Shown: in pieces, positions 44,073 to 53,125 of the stretch | Position numbering within the stretch: the stretch's first letter is position 1 | Layout of the letters: each line of letters starts with the position of its first letter | Assembly: GCA_963718355.1 (NCBI GenBank) | Contig: CAVQZA010000006.1 | Coordinates: forward strand, 3,013-67,012 | DNA: 64,000 nucleotides | Source of the DNA: CAVQZA01 sp963718355 | Lineage (GTDB): Bacteria; Actinomycetota; Thermoleophilia; Gaiellales; Gaiellaceae | Direction of reading: 5' to 3' | The notes under the pieces: model-generated | Seen by the model: the letters and a program-made list of their open reading frames with translations, nothing else | Told to the model about the DNA's origin: nothing | The model's database searches: none | Made by a program: the position numbers and the translations under genes

Positions 44073-46697
44073 ATGAACGCGACGACCGAACTCCGGGACG
44101 TGATCCTTCGGGACGGCACCACATTGCGCCTGCGGCCGCCCCGCGCCGACGACGCCGCCGCGCTGCTCGAGTTCTTCACCAACCTCTCCGAACGCAGCCG
44201 CTACCTGCGCTTCCACGGGCTGCCCGAGCTGCGGCACGGGCTCGTGGAGCCGTGGGTCGAGCCGGACTGGGTCGGCACCGGCGCACTCCTCGGCACGCTC
44301 GACGAGCGCGTCGTGGCGCTCGCCAGCTACGCGCGGTTGCGCGAGCCGGCCGCAGCCGAGGTCGCCTTTGTCGTCGCCGACGAGTTCCAGGGCCGCGGCG
44401 TCGGCACGCGCCTGCTCGAGCAGCTGGCCGAGCGCGCGGGCGCCGCCGGGATCGAGCGCTTCGTCGCGATCGTGATGCCCGAGAACCGCCCGATGCTCGG
44501 CGTCTTCGAGGACGCCGGCTTCACGATCGCCCGCGCGCTCGACGGCGGCGAGATCGAGGTGCGGTTCCCGATCGCCGCGACCGCGAGCTACCGCGAGGCC
44601 GTGGATCTGCGCGACCACGTCGCCGTGACCGCCTCGCTGCGCCCGTTCTTCCGGCCAGAGTCGGTCGCTGTCGTCGGCGCCTCGCGCCGGCGCGGCTCGA
44701 TCGGCGGAGAGCTCTTCCGCAACATCCTGGCCGGCGACTTCACGGGCGCGGCCTATCCGATCAACGTCAAGGGTGAGCCGGTGGCCGGCGTCCGCGCCTA
44801 CTCGCGGATCGACGAGATCCCCGGCGATGTCGACCTCGCCGTGCTCTGCCTCCCGGGCGAGCGGGTGCTCGACGCGGCCCGCGAGGCGCTGCAGAAGGGC
44901 GTTCGGGCGCTCTGCGTGATCTCCGCCGGGTTCGCCGAGATCGGCCCCGTGGGCATCGAGCGCCAGGAGCAGCTCGTTTCGCTCGCACGCGCCCACGGCG
45001 CGCGCATCGTCGGCCCGAACTGCCTCGGGATCGCGGCGGCGGCCGTGAGCCTCAACGCGACCTTCGCGCCCCGCGCCTTTCCCAAGGGCCGGATCGGCTT
45101 CTCGTCGCAGAGCGGCGCGCTCGGCCTCGCCCTCCTCCAGCGCGCGGAGGCGCGCGGGCTCGGGCTCTCCGCATTCGTCTCGATCGGGAACAAGGCAGAC
45201 GTGTCCTCGAACGACCTGCTCGAGTGGTGGGAGGACGACGACGAGACGGATCTCGTCCTGCTCTACCTCGAGTCGTTCGGCAACCCACGCAAGTTCGCGC
45301 GCATCGCGCAGCGGTTCGCCCGGCGCAAGCCGATCCTCGCGATGAAGAGCGGCATCACGAGCGCCGGCCAGAAGGCGGCCGGGTCGCACACCGCGGCGCT
45401 CGCCGGCTCCGAGGCCGCCGTCGACGCGCTCTTCCACCAGGCCGGCGTGATCCGGGCCGGAACGCTCGGCGAGCTGATCGACGTCGCCTCGCTGCTCTCC
45501 ACCCAACCTGCCCCTCTCGGCCGCCGCGTGGCGGTGGTCACGAACGCCGGCGGGCTCGGGATCCTCTGCGCCGACGCCTGCGAGTCGGTCGGGCTCGAGC
45601 TCCCAACGCTCACCGAGACCACGCGCGCGGGGCTCGAGGCCGTCCTGCCGAGCGAGGCCAGCGTTGCGAATCCGATCGACATGCTCGGCTCGGCGACCGC
45701 GACTCTCTATGCGAAAGCGCTGCCGCTGATCCTCGCCGACCCGGGAGTGGATGCGATGATCGTGCTGTTCGTGCCGCCCGTCGCGGTGACGGCGGACGAC
45801 GTGGGCGCCGCTATCTCGGCTGCCGCCGCGGCCGGCCCGGCCGACAAGCCCGTGCTCGCCTCGATCATCGCGGCAGAGGGCACCCCCGCGACCCTCGGCG
45901 CTGTGCCGTCGTTCGCCTACCCGGAGTCCGCTGCGCGCGCGCTCGGACGCGCCTGCCAGCGCGCCGACTGGCTCCGCGCGCCCTCCGGGACCGTGCCCGA
46001 GCTCGCCGGCATCGACCGGGCCGCGGCCACGGCGATCGTCGAGCGCAACGACGGCTGGCTCACACCCGCCGACACGCGCGCGCTGCTCGAGGCATACGGC
46101 ATCCCGCTCGTCGGCGAGCGCGTGGTCGAGAGCGCCGACGACGCAGTCGCTGCCGCCGCTGCGCTCGGCTATCCCGTCGTCGTGAAGACGGCGGCGGCGG
46201 GCGCGCACAAGACCGAGCAGGGCGGCGTCGCTCTCGACCTCGACGACGAGACGGCGGTGCGCGCGGCCGTCGAGCGAATCGGGCTCCCGGTGCTCGTGCA
46301 GCCAATGGTGAAGGGCTGTGCCGAGCTGCTTGCAGGCATCGTCCAGGACCCCGTGTTCGGGCCGCTCGTCGCGTTCGGGCCCGGCGGGGTCTTCGCCGAG
46401 CTGATCGGGCAGGCGAACTTCCGCCTGGCGCCGCTCACCGACGTCGATGCCGTGGAGCTCGTCACCGGCGGCAAGGCCGGGATCCTGGTCGCAGGCTTCC
46501 GGGGGCACCCCGCCTCTGACAGCCGCGCGCTCGTCGACCTCGTGCTGCGGCTTGCCCGGCTCGCCGAAGAGCTGCCTGAAGTCGCCGAGCTCGACCTGAA
46601 CCCGGTACTCGGGCTCGAGAGCGGCTGCGTCGCCGTCGACGCACGCGTGCGCGTCGCTAACCTCCCCGGCTCTTCGTCGCCCCTCAAGACATGGTGA
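44073..46697 (+). CDS. GNAT acetyltransferase fused to NDP-forming acyl-CoA synthetase (Pat-like)
   Basis: 874 residues. Residues 1-165 are a GNAT domain (DEFQGRGVGTRLLEQL). Residues about 190-650 hold the CoA-binding and ligase-CoA domains (VAVVGASRRRGSIGGE, IVGPNCLGIA, SSQSGALG) with the phospho-histidine in AGSHTAALAGSE. Residues about 655-860 form an ATP-grasp domain (YPVVVKTAAAGAHKTEQGGV). Salmonella Pat has the GNAT at the C-terminus; here it is at the N-terminus, as in many actinobacterial homologues. It probably acetylates lysines of acyl-CoA synthetases, or acts as a ligase if the synthetase half is active; the histidine is present. It overlaps the VIT1 gene by 7 bases. Confidence 0.9.
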   Translation: MNATTELRDVILRDGTTLRLRPPRADDAAALLEFFTNLSERSRYLRFHGLPELRHGLVEPWVEPDWVGTGALLGTLDERVVALASYARLREPAAAEVAFVVADEFQGRGVGTRLLEQLAERAGAAGIERFVAIVMPENRPMLGVFEDAGFTIARALDGGEIEVRFPIAATASYREAVDLRDHVAVTASLRPFFRPESVAVVGASRRRGSIGGELFRNILAGDFTGAAYPINVKGEPVAGVRAYSRIDEIPGDVDLAVLCLPGERVLDAAREALQKGVRALCVISAGFAEIGPVGIERQEQLVSLARAHGARIVGPNCLGIAAAAVSLNATFAPRAFPKGRIGFSSQSGALGLALLQRAEARGLGLSAFVSIGNKADVSSNDLLEWWEDDDETDLVLLYLESFGNPRKFARIAQRFARRKPILAMKSGITSAGQKAAGSHTAALAGSEAAVDALFHQAGVIRAGTLGELIDVASLLSTQPAPLGRRVAVVTNAGGLGILCADACESVGLELPTLTETTRAGLEAVLPSEASVANPIDMLGSATATLYAKALPLILADPGVDAMIVLFVPPVAVTADDVGAAISAAAAAGPADKPVLASIIAAEGTPATLGAVPSFAYPESAARALGRACQRADWLRAPSGTVPELAGIDRAAATAIVERNDGWLTPADTRALLEAYGIPLVGERVVESADDAVAAAAALGYPVVVKTAAAGAHKTEQGGVALDLDDETAVRAAVERIGLPVLVQPMVKGCAELLAGIVQDPVFGPLVAFGPGGVFAELIGQANFRLAPLTDVDAVELVTGGKAGILVAGFRGHPASDSRALVDLVLRLARLAEELPEVAELDLNPVLGLESGCVAVDARVRVANLPGSSSPLKTW

Positions 46698-47503
46698 TGC
46701 CCGACAGCGAGCCCGCGGCCGAAAGCATCCCGGCCGAGCGACTGCCTGCCCGCAGGCAGGAATCGGGGCCACACCCGAGTGGCGGTGAGCCGCTGCGAGA
46801 GCGCGTGCTCGGCGAGCGCGCCCGGATCGCGAAGCTCTCCCGAATCCGGGAGCTCGTGCTCGGCGTCCAGGACGGGCTGCTCGTGCCCCTCGGCGTCGTC
46901 ACGGGGCTCGCGGGCGCCTCGCTCGGCTCGACAGCGGTGATCGTCGGCGGCCTCGCCGAGGCTGCGGCCGGCGCTCTGGCCATGGGCACGGGCTCCTTCC
47001 TGGCGAGCCAGGCCGAAAACCAGCTCTTCGCGAGCGAGATCGCAGACGAAGAGGCAGAGCTGGCCGACCATCCCGCGCTCGAGGTCGAGGAGCTCGTCCT
47101 GCTCCTCCAGGAGGAGGGGCTGTCGGCCGACGATGCTCGCGTCGCGAGCCAGCGGATCGCCACGTCGACCCACGCGCTGATCAAGACGAAGGTCGAGAAG
47201 GAGCTCGGACTGCCGTACGGCGAGACCGAGACGGCCCGGGGCGACGCTGTCGTCGTCGGCGTCTCCTACGCGATCGCGGCCCTGATCCCGCTCTGGCCCT
47301 ACTTCGTGTTCTCGATGCACGTCGCGCTTTTCGTCTCGCTCTTCTGCACGGGCGTTGCGCTCTTCACGCTCGGCGTGCTGAAGGGCCGCGTTGCGCGGAT
47401 GGCACTCGTGCGGAGCGGGCTACAAGTACTCGTGATCGGGGGCGCCTCCGCAGCGATCGGCTACGTGATCGGCGTGCTCGGGCCGAAGCTCTTCGGAGGT
47501 TAG
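46691..47503 (+). CDS. VIT1/CCC1-family iron/manganese transporter
   Basis: 270 residues. After a 50-residue charged N-terminus comes the first VIT1 helix pair (RELVLGVQDGLLVPLGVVTGLAG and GGLAEAAAGALAMGTGSFLASQAE), then a cytoplasmic metal-binding loop rich in Glu (EIADEEAELADHPALEVEELVLLL) and three further helices. Bacterial members move Fe(II) or Mn(II) out of the cytoplasm in exchange for protons. Together with the next two genes it forms a metal-handling block. Confidence 0.88.
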   Translation: MVMPDSEPAAESIPAERLPARRQESGPHPSGGEPLRERVLGERARIAKLSRIRELVLGVQDGLLVPLGVVTGLAGASLGSTAVIVGGLAEAAAGALAMGTGSFLASQAENQLFASEIADEEAELADHPALEVEELVLLLQEEGLSADDARVASQRIATSTHALIKTKVEKELGLPYGETETARGDAVVVGVSYAIAALIPLWPYFVFSMHVALFVSLFCTGVALFTLGVLKGRVARMALVRSGLQVLVIGGASAAIGYVIGVLGPKLFGG

Positions 47504-47505
47504 AG

Positions 47506-49287
47506 ATGCGAAACCGCCTTCTCGCGCTTGCAGCGCTCGCGTGCGTCGTCGGCGGCGGGATCCTCTACGCGCTCGACTACGGCAGGGCCTCGAATGCCGT
47601 CTGGGCGGCGGGTTCGGCGATCATGCTCGTACCGCTGACGTGGTCGGTGTTGCGTACGTTGGCGCGGCGCGATGTCGGCGTCGACGCGATCGCGCTCGTG
47701 GCAATCGCCGGCGCGCTGGCGACGGGCGAGTACTTCGCGGGCGCGGTGATCGCGCTGATGCTCGCCGGCGGCAACGCGCTCGAGGAAGTGGCGGCGGGCC
47801 GGGCGCGTCGCGAGCTAACCGCACTGATCGCACGCGCACCGCGAGTCGCAACCCGACGCCGCGGCGACACTCTCGAGGAGGTCCCGGTGGACGACCTCGT
47901 CGTCGGTGACGTGGTCGTGGTTCGCGCGGGCGAGGTGGTGCCGGTCGACGGCGTCGTCGTCTCGGACGAGGCGATCGTCGACGAGTCCACACTGACGGGG
48001 GAGCCGCTGCCCAGCACGATCCGCCGGGGCGGACTGGCCCGAAGCGGCACCTCGAACGCGGCTGATGCCTTCGAGTTGCGCACGGCACGGCTCGCGGCGG
48101 AGAGCGCCTACTCGAACCTCGTCCGCCTCGTGCGTCAGGCGGAGACGCAGAAGGCGCCGTTCGTGCGTCTCGCCGATCGCTACGCGGCGATCTTCCTTCC
48201 CGTCGCGCTCGTCGTCGCCGGCGCCGCCTGGGCGGCCAGCGGCGATCCGACGCGCGCAGTCGCCGTGCTCGTGGTCGCGACACCCTGCCCGCTGATCCTC
48301 GCCGCGCCGATCGCATTCATCGCAGGCGTTTCCCGCGCGGCCCGCGCAGGCGTGATCGTCAAGGGCGGCGGCGTGATCGAAGCGCTCGGCCAGGCGAAAA
48401 CGGTGCTGCTCGACAAGACCGGCACCCTCACGCTCGGTACACCCGAGGTGTCGGAGGTCGTCGCGCTCAACGGCTTCACTCCCGACGAGGCGCTCCGGCT
48501 CGCCGCCTCACTCGACCAGCTCTCGACCCATCCGCTCGCGGCCGCGCTCGTGCGCGAGGCGCAGCGCCGCAGGCTCGATCTCGCCTTCCCCGAGCAAGTC
48601 GACGAGACGATCGGCAAGGGAATCACCGGGCTCGTCGAGGGCCTCCGAGTCGCGGTGGGCAGCGCCGCCTGGCTCGATCCTGCGCACCCCGACGCCGCGA
48701 AGATGCTCGTCCAGGTCGACGGCAGGCTCGTCAGCTCGGTCGCAATCGCCGACCGGCTTCGCGAGGACGCGCCGAGCCTGACGCCCGGTCTGAAGGCGGC
48801 GGGGATCATCCACGTCGCGCTCGTCACGGGCGACCGTGCCGCCGTCGCGGAGGCGATCGGCCGCCAGGTCGGCGCCGACTCGGTCTACAGCGAGCAGACG
48901 CCGGAGCAGAAGCTCGAGGTCGTCCGCCGGATGCAGGCGCAGCCCGGGCGCAGCCCTGTCGTGATGGTCGGCGACGGCATCAACGACGCGCCCGCGCTGG
49001 CGCTCGCCGATGTCGGGATCGCGATGGGCTCGGCCGGAGCCACGGTCTCGTCCGAGACGGCCGACGCCGTGATCGTGGTCGACCGCATCGACCGCGTCGC
49101 GGACGCGATCCGGATCGGCCGACGCTCACTCCACATCGCCCGCCAGAGCGTGCTGATCGGCATCGGCGCGAGCCTCGTCGCGATGGGGTTCGCGGCGTTC
49201 GGCTACATCACTCCGGTCTACGGCGCCTTGCTGCAAGAGGTGATCGACGTCGCCGTGATTCTCAACGCGCTGCGGGCGCTGCGGTAA
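47506..49287 (+). CDS. Heavy-metal P1B-type ATPase with TPCP membrane motif
   Basis: 593 residues with no N-terminal heavy-metal-binding domain. The phosphorylation site is DKTGTLTLG (Asp about 303), the actuator has STLTGEPLP (one change from TGES), the nucleotide-binding HP is STHPLAAALV and the hinge is GDGINDAPAL. The metal-gating motif in helix M6 is ATPCPLIL near residue 258, a TPC type rather than the CPC of Cu/Zn/Cd pumps, so the ion cannot be named. Its start follows the VIT1 stop by 2 bases. Confidence 0.9.
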   Translation: MRNRLLALAALACVVGGGILYALDYGRASNAVWAAGSAIMLVPLTWSVLRTLARRDVGVDAIALVAIAGALATGEYFAGAVIALMLAGGNALEEVAAGRARRELTALIARAPRVATRRRGDTLEEVPVDDLVVGDVVVVRAGEVVPVDGVVVSDEAIVDESTLTGEPLPSTIRRGGLARSGTSNAADAFELRTARLAAESAYSNLVRLVRQAETQKAPFVRLADRYAAIFLPVALVVAGAAWAASGDPTRAVAVLVVATPCPLILAAPIAFIAGVSRAARAGVIVKGGGVIEALGQAKTVLLDKTGTLTLGTPEVSEVVALNGFTPDEALRLAASLDQLSTHPLAAALVREAQRRRLDLAFPEQVDETIGKGITGLVEGLRVAVGSAAWLDPAHPDAAKMLVQVDGRLVSSVAIADRLREDAPSLTPGLKAAGIIHVALVTGDRAAVAEAIGRQVGADSVYSEQTPEQKLEVVRRMQAQPGRSPVVMVGDGINDAPALALADVGIAMGSAGATVSSETADAVIVVDRIDRVADAIRIGRRSLHIARQSVLIGIGASLVAMGFAAFGYITPVYGALLQEVIDVAVILNALRALR

Positions 49288-49294
49288 GCCGAAG

Positions 49295-49300
49295 TACGAT
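49295..49300 (+). promoter_or_regulatory. -10-like TACGAT of the CorA gene
   Basis: TACGAT is 6 bases before GTG 49307, just after the ATPase stop, suggesting an internal leaderless promoter. Confidence 0.35.
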
Positions 49301-49306
49301 CGCTCC

Positions 49307-50269
49307 GTGGGCTCCTGTCATCTCATCCACGAAGGCGGCTCGGGCCCGATGCACTTCGACCGGGCAGAGGTGCAGAAGCTGCACGATGCGGGCAAGTTCT
49401 TCTGGCTCGACCTGATGCATCCCGACGAGAGCGACTTCGCGATCCTGCGCGACGTCTTCGCCTTCCACCCGCTCGCACTCGAGGACTCGGAGCAGTTCGG
49501 ACAGCGCGCCAAGCTCGACGAGTACGACGACTTCGTCTTCATCGTCGTCTACGGCGCGAATCCCGACGACGACCGGCTCGTCGAGGTGCACTGCTTCTAC
49601 TCCGAGCACTACCTGATCACCGTCCACCGCGATACGTGCCCCGCGTTCGACGCGCTGCGGGCACGCTACGCGAAGCAGGAGGCACCGCTCGGCGACCCGC
49701 CGCGCCTGCTCTATCGGATCGTCGACGCACTCGTCGACAGCTTCTTCCCGGCCCTGGCCGACCTCGACAATCGGATCGACGAGCTCGAGAACTCGATCTT
49801 CGTCAAGGCCGACGATGCACAGCTCCAGGAGATCTTCTCGATGAAGCGGCTGCTCGTGGGGATGCGCAAGGCCATCTCGCCGCAGCGCGACCTCTTCGCG
49901 GGCCTGATGGGCGGCGTCGCCGAGCTGCCGGGCATGACCGAGGAGGACGAGCGCTACTTCCGCGACGTCTACGACCACCTGATCCGGATCAGCGACCTGA
50001 TCGACACCTATCGCGACCTGCTGACCGGAGCGATGGACGTGTACCTCTCGACCGTGTCCAACCGGCTGAACGTGGTGATGAAGCAGCTGGCGATCATCGC
50101 CACGATCTTCCTGCCGCTCGCGTTCATCACCGGGTTCTTCGGCCAGAACTTCGGCTTCATGGTCCGCCACATCAGCGGCTGGCCAGCGTTTGTCGGCTTC
50201 GGGATCGTGTTCGAGCTGCTCGTCGTCGCCGGGCTCCTGCAGATGTTCAAGCGCCGCGGCTGGTTGTAG
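49307..50269 (+). CDS. CorA-like divalent cation channel with GQN signature
   Basis: 320 residues. The large cytoplasmic funnel is followed by a long stalk helix (VYDHLIRISDLIDTYRDLLTG) and two C-terminal transmembrane helices (IIATIFLPLAFITGFFGQNFG and FVGFGIVFELLVVAGLL). The selectivity motif after the first helix is usually GMN; here it reads GQN (about residue 280). GMN variants with Met replaced are known in the wider CorA superfamily and may alter ion choice. Starts at GTG 49307. Confidence 0.87.
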   Translation: MGSCHLIHEGGSGPMHFDRAEVQKLHDAGKFFWLDLMHPDESDFAILRDVFAFHPLALEDSEQFGQRAKLDEYDDFVFIVVYGANPDDDRLVEVHCFYSEHYLITVHRDTCPAFDALRARYAKQEAPLGDPPRLLYRIVDALVDSFFPALADLDNRIDELENSIFVKADDAQLQEIFSMKRLLVGMRKAISPQRDLFAGLMGGVAELPGMTEEDERYFRDVYDHLIRISDLIDTYRDLLTGAMDVYLSTVSNRLNVVMKQLAIIATIFLPLAFITGFFGQNFGFMVRHISGWPAFVGFGIVFELLVVAGLLQMFKRRGWL

Positions 50270-50368
50270 GTAGTTCGCCGAATCGGAGTTCGGCATCTCC
50301 CCCGATGTCACCGCCTTCGCGTCCGCGCAGCATGGGAGTCGACTGGAACACGAGTCAGGAGGCGCACC

Positions 50369-51028
50369 ATGAAGGTCAAAGACGTCATGACCGACGACGT
50401 GCTCACCGTGAAGACGAGCGCAACGCTCAAGGAGACCGCGCAGCTGCTCGCCGACCTCGGGATCTCGGGCATGCCGGTCGTCGACGACAAGAACGTGCTC
50501 GTCGGCGTCATCTCGGAGGCGGACATCCTCTACAAGGAGCGCGGGCCCGAGCGGCGGCACGGCGGTTCGTTCGCCTGGCTCTTCTTCCCCGAGCTCCTCG
50601 ACACGAGCAAGCTCGACGCACGCACCGCGGGCGAGGCGATGAGTCGGCCTGCCGTGACGATCAGGCCCAACCGGCCCGTGAACGAGGCGGCCGGGCTGAT
50701 GCTCGACGAGGCCGTCAACCGGCTTCCGGTCGTCGATGCCGAGGGCAAGCTGCTCGGGATCGTGACCCGGGCCGATCTCGTGCGAGCCTTCACCCGCACC
50801 GACGCCGAGATCGAAGAGGAGATCCGGAAGGAGCTCGTCAGCGGCACGCTCTGGCTCGAGCCGACCGAGGTTGCGATCCGGGTGGAGCGCGGCGAGGTCA
50901 CCATCGAGGGTCAGGTCGATACGAAGAGCGACGCCGATCTGCTGCCGGAGCTGATTCGCGAGGTGCCCGGAGTGATCTCGGTCGACGCGAAACTCCTCAC
51001 CTGGAAGGTGCCGGCGCATTCACGCTAG
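50369..51028 (+). CDS. CBS-pair and BON domain protein
   Basis: 219 residues: CBS1 (about 1-60, VKDVMTDDVLTVKTSATLKETAQLL), CBS2 (about 85-142, AGEAMSRPAVTIRPNRPVNEAA) and a C-terminal BON domain (about 150-212, VRVERGEVTIEGQVDTKSDADLLP). CBS pairs sense adenine nucleotides; BON usually binds phospholipid. Such proteins are stress-associated in actinobacteria. AGGAGG stands 7 bases before the ATG, a clear ribosome site. Confidence 0.88.
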   Translation: MKVKDVMTDDVLTVKTSATLKETAQLLADLGISGMPVVDDKNVLVGVISEADILYKERGPERRHGGSFAWLFFPELLDTSKLDARTAGEAMSRPAVTIRPNRPVNEAAGLMLDEAVNRLPVVDAEGKLLGIVTRADLVRAFTRTDAEIEEEIRKELVSGTLWLEPTEVAIRVERGEVTIEGQVDTKSDADLLPELIREVPGVISVDAKLLTWKVPAHSR

Positions 51029-51031
51029 TTT
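51026..51031 (+). promoter_or_regulatory. -10-like TAGTTT of the cupin gene
   Basis: TAGTTT lies 7 bases before GTG 51039 and overlaps the stop codon of the CBS-BON gene. Confidence 0.35.
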
Positions 51032-51038
51032 CCCGAGG

Positions 51039-51353
51039 GTGCACGCGTTCGGAATCAAGGAAGCGCAGGAACGTCTCGTGGCCGCCGGTGGCGGCTACGA
51101 GATCGTGCACGCCTCGCCCGGCCTCGAGCTCGGCGTCTATGTGCTCGTGGCGCCCGAGCCCGATCGCCAGCAGCCGCACGACGACGACGAGATCTACATG
51201 GTCCTCGAGGGCCAGGGCATCCTCGACGTCGAGGGCACGGAGGTCGACGTCAAGGAGGGCGACGCCGTCTTCGTCGAGGCGGGCGCCGACCATCGCTTCT
51301 CGGCCTATGAGCAGCTCAGCGTGCTCGTGATCTTCGAGAAGAAGCCGGCCTAG
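51039..51353 (+). CDS. Single-domain cupin
   Basis: 104 residues. Cupin motif 1 is PHDDDEIYMVLEGQG (metal ligands His, Glu-type) and motif 2 is VKEGDAVFVEAGADHRF with the second histidine. Cupin_2 proteins of this length may be sugar isomerases, dioxygenases or sensors; nothing here decides. Its stop interlocks with the next, convergent gene (CTAG). Confidence 0.8.
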   Translation: MHAFGIKEAQERLVAAGGGYEIVHASPGLELGVYVLVAPEPDRQQPHDDDEIYMVLEGQGILDVEGTEVDVKEGDAVFVEAGADHRFSAYEQLSVLVIFEKKPA

Positions 51354-51631
51354 CCGGCGGCCAGCCGCTCGGCGATCTCGGCCAGCACGCCCGCGCCGTT
51401 CATCGACGCAATGTGCAGCGTCTCGCCCGCTTTGCCGCGGAGCACCAGCGCCGGGCGGCCAAGGATCCGCTCGTCCGTGCCGCGACCGACGTGGACGTCG
51501 GCGAGCTCGTCGTACCGGAGCGTGTCGCGCGCCGAGCCGCCTTCGAGCGTGAGCGCCTCGGCGCCGAGCTCCAGCTTCCCGGCGTGAAAGCGCCCGAGAG
51601 CATCCAACCAGGTCACGGCATAACTCGGCAT
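51350..51631 (-). CDS. Small PH-like domain protein, unknown
   Basis: 93 residues from ATG 51631 (upstream extension to 51682 is Arg/Pro-rich and not protein-like). Alternating beta pattern (VTWLDALGRFHAGKLELGAEALTLEGG, then DTLRYDELADVHVGRG) and a terminal helix resemble bacterial PH folds. No known partner. Confidence 0.6.
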   Translation of the reverse strand: MPSYAVTWLDALGRFHAGKLELGAEALTLEGGSARDTLRYDELADVHVGRGTDERILGRPALVLRGKAGETLHIASMNGAGVLAEIAERLAAG

Positions 51632-51739
51632 GGTGGGAGTCTGGGCCGGTCGACGCGGTCCAGCATCGGTACGCGCCGACATCGGCGTTGCGGAAAAGCC
51701 GCAGGCAGGACGGGCGCACGCAAGCGTGAAGACGTCCGC

Positions 51740-52501
51740 ATGAGATGGACTGCGCTGACCTTCGTCCTCGTCGCAGCGCTCGCGGGCTGCGGTCGCGGCA
51801 GCAACTCGAGCGGGACGACGACCCAGTCGGCACCGACGACGACCGCCGCGAGCACGACGACGCTGCGGGTCTACTTCATCCGCGACGAGAAGGTCGGCCC
51901 GGCCGGGCGCGCGGTGCCGCCGACGCAGGCCATCGCGACCGCGGCGATGCAGGAGCTGCTGAAGGGGCCGACCTCGGCGGACGCGGGAATCGGGCTGACG
52001 ACGAGCATCGGCGCCGGCACGACGCTGAACCGTGTCACGGTCGCCGACGGCGTCGCGACGGTCGAGCTCTCACCCGAGCCCTCGGCGGAGCCGGCGATCG
52101 CCCAGGTCGTCTACACGCTCACGCAGTTCCCGACGGTCACCGGAGTCCGCCTCGGCAGCGATGCGAAGCCGCTGAGCCGCGCCGATGTCGAGGCGCAGAC
52201 ACCCCGGATCCTCGTCGAGACACCGCTGCCCTTCGACGCGGTCACGAGCCCGATACGACTGGCCGGCACAGCCGACACCTTCGAGGCGAACTTCACGGCC
52301 GAGCTGGTCGCGGCCGACGGCACCGTCCTCGACAAGCACTTCGTGACAGCGACCTCCGGCTCCGGCACGCGCGGCACGTACGCCGCGACCCTGAGCTATC
52401 CCACCGGCACGACGGGGTCGGCGACGGTGAAGGTCTGGGAGCCGTCCGCCGAGAACGGACAGCCGCTAGGAACCGTCGAGATCCCCGTCACTCTCGGCTA
52501 G
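51740..52501 (+). CDS. GerMN/Gmad2 lipoprotein
   Basis: 253 residues. A signal peptide with lipobox (LAGC, Cys about 17) is followed by a Ser/Thr linker. The GerMN domain (about 42-145) contains LRVYFIRDE and VATVELSPEPSAEPAIAQVVYTL. The C-terminal Gmad2 Ig-like domain contains SPIRLAGTADTFEANF. In spore formers GerM is a germination protein; here, in an organism without visible spore genes, it is a surface lipoprotein of unknown role. It overlaps the response regulator by 36 bases tail to tail. Confidence 0.85.
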   Translation: MRWTALTFVLVAALAGCGRGSNSSGTTTQSAPTTTAASTTTLRVYFIRDEKVGPAGRAVPPTQAIATAAMQELLKGPTSADAGIGLTTSIGAGTTLNRVTVADGVATVELSPEPSAEPAIAQVVYTLTQFPTVTGVRLGSDAKPLSRADVEAQTPRILVETPLPFDAVTSPIRLAGTADTFEANFTAELVAADGTVLDKHFVTATSGSGTRGTYAATLSYPTGTTGSATVKVWEPSAENGQPLGTVEIPVTLG

Positions 52502-53125
52502 CAGGCCCTGCGCGATCGCGTAGCGGACGAGCTCGGCACGGCTCGAGAGGCCGAGCTTCTGCATGATGTGCGCCCGGTGCGTCTCGGCCGTGCGCACCGA
52601 GATAAAGAGCATCTTGGCGATCTCCTGGTTCGTATGACCGAGCGCGAGCAGGCGCAGCACCTCGCGCTCGCGCTCCGACAGCGGATCGTCGGCCGTCTTC
52701 GACGCGGCCTCGGCGTCCGCCGCGACCATGCGCGCGCCCAGGGTCGGATGGACGTAGCGCCCTCCGGACGCGACCTCGCGCACCGCAGCGACGACCTCGA
52801 CGTCGGCCGCCTCCTTAAGCACATAGCCGCTCGCCCCGGCCGCGAACGCCTCCCGCACGTAGCGCGGGTCGTCCTGCATCGAGAGCACGAGCACCTTCGC
52901 GTCCTTCGCGGCCTCGAGGATGTCCGGCAACGCCTCGATCCCGCTGCGTCCGGGCATCACCACGTCGAGCAGGACGACGTCGGGCTTGTGGAGGCGCGCG
53001 TGGCGGATCGCATCCTCGGCGTTGCCGGCCTCTTCGACGACCTCGATGTCGTCCTCCGATTCGAGCAGAAGCCTGAGGCCGCTGCGGACGACGGCGTGGT
53101 CGTCGGCGATCAGTACCGAGATCAC
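52466..53125 (-). CDS. NarL/LuxR-family response regulator
   Basis: 219 residues: receiver domain with phospho-acceptor Asp54 in VVLLDVVMPG, acidic pair Asp8-Asp9, and the LuxR-type HTH (LSEREREVLRLLALGHTNQEIAKMLFIS, about 145-205). It overlaps its kinase gene by 4 bases, so the two form one unit. Confidence 0.93.
   Translation of the reverse strand: MISVLIADDHAVVRSGLRLLLESEDDIEVVEEAGNAEDAIRHARLHKPDVVLLDVVMPGRSGIEALPDILEAAKDAKVLVLSMQDDPRYVREAFAAGASGYVLKEAADVEVVAAVREVASGGRYVHPTLGARMVAADAEAASKTADDPLSEREREVLRLLALGHTNQEIAKMLFISVRTAETHRAHIMQKLGLSSRAELVRYAIAQGLLAESDGDLDGS

Noticed and set aside
43956..46772. 938-codon open frame antisense to the Pat-like gene
   Set aside because: Same shadow effect; composition is Arg/Glu/Gly-heavy and it has no recognisable fold.
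50277..50294. GCCGAA/TTCGGC hairpin after CorA as terminator
   Set aside because: Short stem with a 6-base loop, likely chance in this composition.
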